A stretch of DNA of 64,000 nt. Origin: Calycina herbarum (taxonomy: Eukaryota > Ascomycota > Leotiomycetes > Helotiales > Pezizellaceae). Both the position numbers and the translations under genes were made by a program. The notes below the pieces were generated by a model, which was not told the origin of the DNA, made no database searches, and saw only the letters and a program-made list of their open reading frames with translations. The stretch spans positions 1 through 64,000 of the forward strand of contig LLEY01000169.1 in the NCBI GenBank assembly GCA_001414485.1, read 5' to 3'. Of the stretch, positions 48,441 through 58,351 are shown in pieces (the first letter of the stretch is position 1; every line of letters starts with the position of its first letter).

Positions 48441-50288
48441 ATGGCCATCTCGTCGTTGTCCCCCCGAGGAATCGGCCGGTCAATATCTTCAACAGTTCAA
48501 AATGTTAAAGATGCCACAAAAAGCAAAAGTGCTTTTCACAAATTTCTGCAAACTCGCGATAGCGATTCCACGGGCACCTGGTCATGGATGAATGAGGGTA
48601 AACTTGCTCCGATTCTTACACGAACAAATCTGATCTTGTCATAGATCTCTTACCTACGCCAAGTGAGAAGCGCACATGGCGAGCATGGAATTATATCTTC
48701 TTCTACAGCAGTCTTGCCATGGATAATTGGACACTCGGATCCGCCTTAATTGGTGTGGGAATGGTTTGGTGGCAAGCTATCGTTGGAATATTCATCGCTC
48801 AATTCATTGGCGCGGCAGCTAGTGCTCTCAACTCACACTGCGCTGAAATGTATCACATTGGATTCCCCATGGTTGCACGTTCTGTTTTCGGAATGTATGG
48901 GAGTTTTTATGCTGTCGGTGCGAGGGCGGTACTTGCTGCAATATACTATTCTCTGAAGAGCAAGTAAAATGATCGAATCCAGCTGTGTCGGAACTACGCT
49001 AACCACTTCCGCAGTGTACGTCGGATCTTCATTTGTCGTAAATATGCTTCATGCGGTTTTCGGCAAAGGGTTCACATCGATTCCAAATGGTCTACCCCAT
49101 TCCTTAGGATTTACAACACAGCAAATGCTCGCATTTTTCTTATACTGGTTATGCCACATCCCGTTCGTGTTTCTACGTCCTAACCAGCTGAAATGGCTTT
49201 TTACCTTGAAGATGTGTACCATGGTACCAGCAATGGTTGGACTCTTTACATTCTGTATGGTCAACACCGGAGGCAAGCTCGGCGCAACCAGATTGACTTC
49301 CGGTTTACCTCTAAACAGCACTGCTTGGCTCTTTATGTATGCCATAAACTCATGTCTCGGAGCTCATTCAACACTCATCACAAATCAGCCTGACTACTCG
49401 CGTTGGGCTAAAAATCGATGGTCTTCAATCTGGACGCAACTTATATTCTGGCCTCTATCCGTCACAATTTCTGCGGCTTTTGGCATTCTATCTACTGCTG
49501 CTGTCAACAATGCGTGGGGACTTAAGCTGTGGAATCAATGGGATCTTCTTACTGCTATCCTCAATCGTTACCCAAGCTCCGGAGCCCGTTTTGCAGTCTT
49601 TTTGTGTGCATTGTTTTGGGCGATTCTAGTTCTAGGAACAAATGTTGCAGCAAACATGATTCCATTGGGAAGCGATCTTGCAATGTTGCTTCCTCGGTAT
49701 ATGAACATGAAAAGGGGTCAAATTCTCGGTCTTTTCCTGGCTTGGGTGATCTGTCCTTGGAATATATATGCCACGGCTGCTACTTTCACGAAATTCCTCA
49801 GCGGATATGGACTTTTTATGGGAGGCTTGACTGGAGTTATGATTGCAGACTATGGAATTACCCGAGGCAACCTATTCATTGAGAATCTTTATGATGGAAG
49901 CAAAACCAATCCAAGGTATTACTACTCGCGAGGATGGAATGTCCAGGCGTATATCGCATACATTGCTGGCCTAGGAATTGGGTTCCCAGGATTCTGTGGT
50001 AATCTGGGAGCAAAAGTTCCCCAAGTTGCAAAGGAATTGGGCTACCTTGGTTGGATTTTGTCATTCACAGTCTCGATTACTGTTTATATCGCTTTGAGCA
50101 GCGTTTGGCCAACGCAAAGTCAGCGTGCGATCAGAGAGCTCACTTTGCGACGAGAGGAGATGGCGGATGGTGTGGATGATTTCGTTTTTTCTCAGCCTGA
50201 AAGTTCAAGTGGAAGTTTAGTAACTACGGAGATTGTATCGGATGATTCTAAAGAACACAAAGGGGCATCACGCGTTTCAGAAGTATAA
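48441..50288 (+). CDS. NCS1 family nucleobase/allantoin-type permease
   Basis: A 12-helix plasma-membrane symporter of the Fur/Fcy group, carrying uracil, cytosine, allantoin or related compounds. Exons 48441-48597, 48645-48959 and 49015-50288 give 581 residues. Family marks include NYIFFYSS, VGMVWWQAIVGIF, GFPMVARSVFGMYGSFY, YSRWAKN, NVAANMIPLGSDLAMLLPRYMN, and GVMIADYGITRG. The second intron is best read as GC-AG: AAGA|GCAAGT to GCAG, 55 bases; the GT four bases further would break the frame. With it the helix reads AAIYYSLKMYVGSSFVVNML, as expected. Divergent from the OMPDC-like gene, suggesting a pyrimidine-linked pair. The exact substrate is unknown. Confidence 0.88.
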
Positions 50289-50486
50289 GTTATATAATTG
50301 GTGGGACTTCAGTTCGGTTCGTTGGTTGTTTGTATCTGGATCCTCATACCTCAATGTCTACGATAATTGGGGTTGCGATTCTCGTAGAAAAAATACAATA
50401 TAATGTCGAAAAGGCATATATTTCTAATTCCCCTTATAAATTAAATATCGAGAAAAATGATAAAAGAGCTTTCATGGAGAAAATTG

Positions 50487-51545
50487 TTAGTTTGTTCTTA
50501 CTGGCCCGTTGATGCTGAGCTGAACAGTGCCCATTTGATGCATCTTCTCCGCAACACGAAGTTCCATCCGTAGCGTCGTCTCTCGGATGAAGGCTTCTGA
50601 ACTAGTGTCATAAGAGCAGAGTAGCGCTCTGTGCATAACGCCTTCATTTCCACATATCAAAACAGCATCTGGGCGGTTTTGGGCCCAGAACACCGTGGCA
50701 GTCAATGTGTACGTATCCACAAGAGTAAAGAGATAGGGGCCATCGGTACGACTCTTGTTCCAGTCTATTGTATCGCTAACGAGCGGATTTGATGCTGGAT
50801 CTAGTCCGGCACGCTGGCCGAATTCGTTAACAGTGGGCATGGAGAATACACTGCCATTGAGACTCCAGGTAAGCTGTCGACGAGTGTTGCCAAATATGGC
50901 CAGCTGAGCTGATTCAAGGCTAACGTAGCCTTCAATGCCAACAAAAGAAACTTCCCGCTTGGCATTTGTCTTTCTAGGCCACCTTGAACCAAAGAGCCTG
51001 CGAGGCTCGTAAGTTTTGCTCGCCGGCATTGAGGAAAGCTATTGAATCGAAGCTCTTAAAACACCATCGACAAGCAACGTATCGTTATATCCTACTCCCG
51101 AGACCCGACAAATCGGATGGAAATGCCACAAATGTATGTCCCAGACGTCTTCCGGAGTTTGCCAATATTGTCCGTCGGCTGGGTTCCTCGGATTTATACA
51201 GACCAGTCGCTCGAGAAACATATCGGTATCATTTGCAAGAAGTAGCCGTGCGAAGGCTTGAAAAGCCGAGTCCGTTTTGTCTACGACCGGCCTACGTGGT
51301 AAAGTACCCATCAAAATGTACGACAAGTCGCCGCGTAGGTATTCGAGAGTAGAGCCGCGTCTCACCAATTTCATCGTGGCGAGAAGAACTTCTGTCCGAC
51401 TGAGCGTCAATGTTCCTTCGCAGCATAATTGCGATAATTCTGATGTTTCGTTAGAATGTTTTGCATTCTGCCAGAAATGCCTAAGCCCCTGGAGTCCTAA
51501 GACAGAAGGAAGCCCACGGAGAACGAGCAATATTTCCATCCGGGG
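50487..51545 (-). pseudogene. Broken gene of an unnamed fungal family
   Basis: Two frames (51584-51039, then 51029-50487) follow each other with a TAG at 51039 between them, after GVLRASIQ. The first contains CCEGTLTLSRTEVLLATMK, LEYLRGDLSYILMG and TDSAFQAFARLLLANDTDMFLERL; the second contains FVGIEGYVSLES, IFGNTRRQLTW, YLFTLVDTYTLTATVFWA, CGNEGVMHRALLCSYD and ETTLRMELRVAEKM. From memory this order belongs to a common uncharacterised fungal protein with membrane segments between the two halves; those segments are missing here. The expected residue after Gln is Trp, so TAG could be a TGG transition. Function unknown. Confidence 0.55.
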
Positions 51546-51583
51546 TGTGAAAGGGGGGGATTTGTCATTTCGACCACCACTCA

Positions 51584-51812
51584 CCCACCAGTGCTCGTCC
51601 CACCTATCATATCAAAAACTTGACAGGCTCAAGTTTTTTATCAAGAGGCCGGGACTTGTTCACACCCCTCATGATATGCTTCAATATCATGATCATAGAC
51701 AGACCACGTACCCCTCCACCATCTTAACAAGGCTGGTCAGCGAAGAGTCCGCTAGTCAGGTCGAGTCTTACCGTCTTTGTCGAAGACAATCTGCCGTCAT
51801 ATAACGATGTTT
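51584..51812 (-). pseudogene. Patatin-like phospholipase N-terminal fragment
   Basis: On minus, DGGGVRGLSMIMILKHIM (the oxyanion glycine loop of patatins) is followed about 30 residues later, one frame over, by CQVFDMIGGTSTGG, which contains the GxSxG nucleophile elbow (GTSTG). One missing base in the CCTGTCAAG stretch explains the frame change. A probable phase-1 intron (GTAAGA to AG) precedes DGGG. Nothing of the remaining patatin domain follows; the sequence passes directly into the unrelated broken gene. A truncated, frameshifted relic. Confidence 0.65.
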
Positions 51813-52106
51813 TCAGGTGTGTTTTCAGCCTCACGAAGCAATCTGCACGAAGCTGCAGCCTGCAGCGATCCAGCCCGGGTCACATGATCCACCTCGTTAC
51901 TGGTGGCCAGCCTGCAGAAGCTTCTCAAAATCGAGGCCGTGAATTTAACTATAAAACTATAGCTGATTTCGTATAATCAACTAAACTCGCTTAATAGAAC
52001 AATTAAGAGACATTGGAACGTTTAGAGTATCTGTATTAAATATAAGATGTCTTAGAATAAAACAGAGATTAACGAGAGGAAGCAAGTATAACAGTATCAA
52101 GTTATT
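51813..52106. other. Short intergenic stretch
   Basis: No feature seen. Confidence 0.3.
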
Positions 52107-53731
52107 TCAACAGCATTCCATCTTCACACTCAAACCCCGCATCGCAATCCCCGTCACTCTTTCCAAAAACAGCTGCGCCTCCTCCCGATCATGAAAACTC
52201 TTATTGTAAGCCGCACTCAACCCCATTCTCCCATTCCACGTACCAAGAAATATCCCGTATCCAGTACTATACTCTCCCCCAACGACCCAGGGTGAAGAAG
52301 TGACTTCAAATGCCTCGTAGTTGGGTTGTATAATCTGATTGATTATCCCAAGACTCGAGAGCGAGACCGAGGGTTTGGTGTTCGGTGGGGGAAGTGCTGA
52401 TATTGGGGCAGAAAAGTAAGGTGGTGTGATGGAGGAGAACAGCGAGGGTACGATTGAGAGAAAATCTTCATCTACGCGAGTGTTTTACGAGAAGGTTTTT
52501 ATCTGCCTTATTGCCTCTTCGAAGTTCTCATCTTCCTCTTTCTTTTTCTGTTCAGCTGCCGCGGTTGTTTTCGATGGGATGGTAATATCGATGCTTAATT
52601 TTAAACTAGATGCACAATGATATACCGATACAGCATGTTGAGCACTACCGTAAAGCGCTACACAATGCTTCCTCAAATTGATGAGGGAGTATGATATATA
52701 GCGTGCTGATTGAGGGGCCTCAGTGGTGGGTTGTAGTTCTGCGAGTGCGAGCGCGACGCTGGAGTGGATTGCTTGTGTAGGTGTTATTCCCCTTGCTTTA
52801 CATGCTGAAATGACAGCTGTTGTTTGGGATGTTATGAGGAGAATTTCTGTCCGTGGTGATTTTCCCGGTGTGGAAGAGTGGGTAGAAAATGGGAGAGAGA
52901 GTATTGTGACGTTGGGCATGGAACCAATGATGGTGTTGAGGGTGCGTGTTGCTGCGAGCTTTGAGCTTTGAGAGGCAGTCGGTGAGTGAGGTATGTTGGC
53001 TGCAAGACGGAAGGGAGGAGAGAGGTTTTTTGTTTCGTTGATAGTTTTGAGGGTGGTGTATGTGTGGAGTGAGTCCGAGGATGAGACTGCTGAGGCGTGA
53101 TGGAGGAAGTTATTAAGAAGGTAGAATGATCCAAGACCATCGATGATGTGGTGCGGGCTGCGGAAAATTATGTCGTGTCTCAACTCATTGAGATGATTCT
53201 ATGCAGGCTTGACGATGAAGAGCTTGGCTATGGGTCCGACAGGAGGATATGTATTGGCAAATTTCTCCCCCGTCCGTCCGTCGATAATCTCAAATGTGTC
53301 TTTTAGCCAATTGTTCAGCTCAGTAGCAGGTGACTGATACACTTTCTTGCATTTCTTCGTACTGGTGTCGCACACCACAGGCGCGGCCAAAGTTGGATGA
53401 TCGAAACGCACTTTCTTCCATGCACTTCGGAAGGAATCATCAATCTTCTCATCAAAACTACGAATATCCACATCCACCGGTCGAACAACGTTTAACTAAT
53501 GCCAGAAGTGACAGCAAATATTGTATGGCCAGTTTCCTCATATGTCTTTGCTGTGGGCGCGTAGAATTGCTCTTCTTCGTCGATTTCTCGCTCGTATTTT
53601 CCTGGAGCAGTTTCCTGCCAGATGAAGCGTTGGTAATCTATGTTTGAGAAAAAAGGAGAGATGTGAGGATGCTGGCTAGAATTTAGTTTAGCACTCTTTT
53701 TTGTTACGAATTGAGGGTAAAGAACAAACAA
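52107..53731 (-). pseudogene. HHxxxDG acyltransferase (condensation-like) with three disabling lesions
   Basis: Acyltransferases of this type move acyl groups to alcohols or amines, often in secondary metabolism. FIWQETAPGKYEREIDEEE, SAWKKVRFDHPTL, RSPHHIIDGLGSFYLLN (the HHxxxDG catalytic motif) and a C-terminal WVVGGEYSTGYGIFLGTWNGRMGLSAAYN read in order. Three breaks: a one-base loss around 53492 (TAA after TSGIS), a TAG at 53199 (after FIVKPA, expected Gln) and a TAA at 52485 (after IKTFS). Two of the three are C-to-T type. Resembles TRI3-like acetyltransferases, by memory only. The true 5' end may be a splice acceptor near 53648. Confidence 0.72.
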
Positions 53732-54020
53732 ATCTGGAAGAAGTATATATTTAGTGATGTTTCGGGATAAACGTTTTAGGAAAGTTCCGAAAACACGTAT
53801 TTCGTAAAATGGTAACTTACCCGATTCGGATCCGCCCCGCCTGCACGCCTTCCAGAGTTCTCTGCCTCATCCGAGACGCCGTACATTCGAGGCATCTGGG
53901 GAGACGAGCAAAAAAGGTAATATACAGCACTTCGCAACTCCGTGTAGGGCATGTACCTTACAGGGGTAAAAAGAGAGTCCCGTGACCATCCCGGAGAATC
54001 CTAGCTACTTTTATATCGGG
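53732..54020. other. Short non-coding stretch
   Basis: No feature recognised. Confidence 0.3.
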
Positions 54021-54800
54021 GCATGGTAAATCGGCGGGGCCCTTTTTAGTAAAACAGCGGCCCCGCCTTTTATATAGGCACCAACACCTCTAATATACTT
54101 TAACACTATACTATAATTAGTGTATATATAATAATATATAATACTATTATTATTTAGTATTAAAAAGATATTTAGTAATTAAAATTAGCTTAAAAAGTAG
54201 GATTTTACGCTTTTATAATACTAAGCTATAATTTACTATCCTACTATTAAATTAACTAATTAGACTAGCTTACTTCTCTTTTTTAGCCTTCTTTTCTTCT
54301 ACTACTATAGTACTACTATACTAGTTATAGTTACTATACTACTTTATATACTTCTTTATATACTACTTTAGCTTATATCTTATATAGTCTTTTCTTATCT
54401 AAATAATTTATCTTAACTAAGAGCTCTATCTTAGTAGTAGTACCTTAGCTTTATAAAAGGTAGTATATAAATCTTTATAGAAAATTTATAATTAGTACTA
54501 ACTAATTATTAGATAATATAAGTTAGTAGAATATAAAGATTTATAAGAGATAGTAAAAGCAGTTATAAATTTATAGTTTATATCTACTTACCTAGCTCGT
54601 TCTTCTAGCTATCTAGAGTAATATAAGTATATTATTCTAAATATCTAAAATAATTTAAAGTATTAACTTCTCTTACTTTAAAAAGTTAAAATAATAAGAT
54701 AGGTAGAGTAGATACGAACTCGATGTTTACTACTACTTTTATTCTCTATTAGGAGAGAGAGAGGCGTCTTTTTACTAAAAAGAGGCCCGCCGATTTACTA
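54021..54800. mobile_element. Small RIPed TIR element without coding capacity (MITE-like)
   Basis: Left end GGTAAATCGGCGGGG followed by CCCTTTTTAGTAAAA; the right end is its imperfect complement (TTTTTACTAAAAAG then GGCCCGCCGATTTAC). The roughly 700 bases between are TpA-saturated like the 18.5-37.8 kb block, with no open frame. About 780 bases in total. I cannot assign it to a superfamily. Confidence 0.65.
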
Positions 54801-54917
54801 AGTCCTTTTTATATTCTTTAAACCCAACATTATTTTCTTTTAAAGATTGTGACTAACATAGCCAAATGTTAAACGACTAGCTATCCAGGTACCAACCACT
54901 ATGTAAGGTCAAACAAT

Positions 54918-56873
54918 TCACAGCTTCTCAGCCGCATCAAAACGGAAGACATTCTTCTCCCCTTTCCCCTCTGCCTGTGCACTCATCACCCATCCCTTCC
55001 GTCCAATGGGTTCTCTATCGTCGCTTATCAGCTGTAATAGCGTCGCACCATCTTCTTGGTTTGCCAGGAACCGGTGGCCATTCTTACACAATCTCCCAAT
55101 CACAAACCCCCGTTTCGCCTTTCCGTCGCGACCGAATTCCACGGTATAGGTCTATAAATGAATTAGTCTTCTTTTGCCGCTTCTCTCCACTTCAATTCTC
55201 CCGGGAATTTTTACCTCGACGACTGCTTCACCTTCCGGTCGTTCTTCGATCGATGGAACATCGACTGGGTCTGTGACTTGGAGTGGATTCCTCTCTGGAT
55301 ATGGTGTCTTCCTTGGGCTTCTGGAGAGGCAAACGACATGCTGATACGTTGCTACGCCTCCGTTGGCGAGAATTAATCCATTCGCAGCATTCCCTTTCCG
55401 CAGTTCTCGTACCATCGCCGCTAATGCCTTTTCAGGTTAGAAATGTAACACCAAACTGTGGGGTGTGATGTTGCACGAAGCCAAGGTAACTCACATGCAA
55501 GGAATAATTATTTCCAGCACCTCCGAAAGACGTCAGTCCTCCGAGGAGCGTTATGGGTTTCTGTGAATGAAGAATCGGAAGCCCGAGATGTTCACAAGCC
55601 AATTTGGGGATGATCGGGAAGCATCTAACAAAGTCAGGAGATTTCCATCAAAGCGATTCCGCTACTCGAGAGGAGCGTACGAATAAAAGTCAAAGATCTC
55701 AACTTCATCCTTGCTCAGTCCCGAGACTTGCAGACTAGCATCCAACGACCTCGAAATAGCTGGACTTGAGAAGAAATTCGGCCTTTCCCAGACTGCATCT
55801 TGTTAGGAACATACCCTTCAATCGATTTGGAGGAATGCTTTGTTACAGTTGACGCTATCACTAGTACCTGCACCTCCCAGGGGGTAGATCCATCGACTTT
55901 CGGGAATTCCAAGCTCTTGAGCATACTCAGTCGAGGTCAAAATACAAGATCCCCCAACATTGACGTTGTTGAATGCATTCATCAATAACGGGTCTGTATT
56001 CGGGATTAGTAGGTGGACTGAGAAATGGAGGTAAGGTTACATGGAAAGCAGATCATTCTGTTCTTTTTTGACACGGTCCCGATCATTTCTTTGTCTGCGG
56101 CTGGCTGGCCATAATTCCATGCTATAGGATTTCTCTCTGCAACCTTAGCAAAGTCGGCATACAGCTTGGCCGACTCCTTGTTGTTCTCACGGATTGTCTG
56201 GCCCCGATGAGCTCGGAAACTATTCTCATATAATGGATACACATGGATTGGCAAACCGATCGAGTGCGAGTTGGCGACATCTACTTCCAATTAGGATTGG
56301 CTTATATTCTTGCCCAAATAATTTTACTGGAAAAACTTACTGTCCCCCTTCCTGAAAGTTGTGGAACCTGCCACCCCTTTGGCATTCTCATCTGCTTCTT
56401 CCCACCCTGGAGGCGGCATCATTCCAGCAGCAGCACATGCCATCACTACTCCAACTCAGCTAGAGTCACTCGCCAGCTACAAAATACTCACACGATGCCA
56501 TTGCTTCACCACCAGTCACAACTGCTACCTTACTTTCTCGGAAAGAAATCCTGCGCGCAGCTTCGTCAAACAATCGTGCTGGGGAGGCACCGTTATGCTC
56601 ACTCATAGTCTTATAACTAGGCTCAACGCCCAATTTTCCAGCGACAAGGCTGGGGAGGTCATGATAATTCCACGACCATGGTGCCACAACCGAAATACTG
56701 TCGATATCTGCTTGTAACTTTATCCCTTCGGACTCGGATAAGTTGGTATCTTTCACTGCTTCTTGGATGGATTGAATCATCAGTAGCAGAGGCTCGATGG
56801 CGTCTTCCACTTTTTGGGATCTGTTCTTCACTTCCCCAACTCCTACAACGATTGGGGTCGCTCTCGCAAACAT
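54918..56873 (-). CDS. Thiolase-like protein (SCP2/acetyl-CoA acetyltransferase-like)
   Basis: Thiolases form or cleave 3-ketoacyl-CoA. Eight minus-strand exons (56873-56492, 56445-56341, 56283-56041, 55993-55868, 55798-55681, 55624-55495, 55427-55215, 55151-54918) join in phase to 516 residues. Readable marks are TPIVVGVGEVKNRS, VVTGGEA, HSIGLPIHVYPLYENSFRA, RMICFPYPLLMNAFNNVNVG, WIYPLGGADAVWERPNFFSSP, VEIFDFYSCFPI and LTSFGGAGNNYSLHALAAM, plus a C-terminal OB-like domain from about residue 430. The usual nucleophile Cys is not evident near residues 95-110 (MSEHNGAS), as in several non-degradative thiolase-like proteins, so classical thiolase activity is doubtful. Lies next to an acyltransferase relic and an MFS exporter. 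Confidence 0.82.
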
Positions 56874-58351
56874 ATTCGAGTTTGTGTTAACGATAAATTA
56901 TGAATGTTTGTAGTAGAACACTAGCCCCATCATCTTTGAATTGCTACTGGCATCAAGCTATTCACGTCTGTCGAAATGAGGAGAAAGACGAGTAAGTGAC
57001 TCGGCTTCTGGGATTATCCGAGTCGCATTACCTCGGTGCTACAGGGGGGCAACAACGCCAGTAAAATTCCAATGAATATGTCTTCTGACAGCTGTCAAAG
57101 CTCTCTATCAAGGAGATGGAATCCAACTACTCTTCTACTACCAGTACTGTAAACATCTCACAACTGAGACTCCTGAACAGAAACAAACCCAAGTGGACAG
57201 CCAGCTCATATTGCGTACGTACAGTCACGGAAATGGAACTACCATCGCCAAGACAAATAATACATTGTCCGCAAAGTCCGCAGTGCTTCAAGCCTCCAAG
57301 TTTTCTATCCAAACTTCAGGCCTTCTGAATTCGAACGTTGATCTTACAGATCTCAAGACCTCGTTCGCATTGATCGACCTTTCGAGATGGACATTTGAAA
57401 CTCCTGGTGGATACCGGCACTTCCGTGGGTAAGCATCTTGTAAATTCCCGCCCAGGACAAACTCCAGAAGCCAATCAGAATATTTCGACACTGCTATGTT
57501 TCTCAGGTGAAATAATTTATTATTAGTTAAGACCTATTTGATATTCAGTTTAAAATGGAATTGACGTTGTCTACATAAACTCATACTCAATACCCCTCCT
57601 GGAACCTTGGTGGAGGCCGCGTGGGTGGTGCGTGGGTGGGCACGTAAGTGGGTTTTGGCCCTTTTCCCCGATCAGTTGTCACAACTCTACGGAGGTAGAT
57701 GCAAGTGGACATTTAAACTTTCAAGTACTTTGGTTGACATGGGCAAAGTTGAAGGTCTAAAGGGCCTTGAGGTCCTATCAAAACAGAAAGCGCTACTGTT
57801 GATTGGATCAACATCAGCAAGTGAAAGTTGGCTGCCCCCTTTTCTGCTACACTACCAGTCTGGTATCAGTCCGAAGCAAGCTCGACAACGATGCTTTTAC
57901 TAGCATACCATGTCAATGATAGGGCTGATCTCCCACAGCATAAGGCATGGAACCTTGTTCGGGAAGCTGAATGGCAATTCTTGAAACATCAAGAGTGGAT
58001 CTTGGGATGAAAGTGCCGCTTGTGCTTTCATCTTCTTTAGGCAATATTATGGGGAAAGCTTTCTCTCACAGCTCATTGCGTGTCTCTTTCTGTATCGAAT
58101 ACCATTCAAAACTGGCGCCACATTTCGGACTGATCAAAGCTCCGTCTCCGCTCCCCTGCTACCGATGGGTAGTGTAGATCCTGAACCTACTCCCCATTTT
58201 TAAATTCATATAGAAGCCAGCTGCTCCGTTCCAGTTATCCACGACTTTCAGAGATGATTCCTGGAGAACGAGCTGGCTCTTACTTCTTCTCACAATCACT
58301 CTTTTCTTACCGGCCTCCGGGTGAGAGCATACTTTTCATACTTTAATAATT
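56874..58351. other. Unresolved stretch, possibly a decayed gene on plus
   Basis: Several plus-strand frames look protein-like but do not join: around 57193-57432 (DLTDLKTSFALIDLSRWTFETPGGYRHFRG), 57607-57903 and 57828-58180 (CPFSATLPVWYQSEASS-like text, then WQFLKHQEWILG). I found neither consistent splice joins nor a family. It may be a degraded gene. The last 150 bases are the promoter of the MFS gene. Confidence 0.3.

Noticed and set aside
54918..56873. Thiolase-like gene as a pseudogene
   Set aside because: At first the frames looked broken, but eight exons with GT-AG introns join in phase with no stop.
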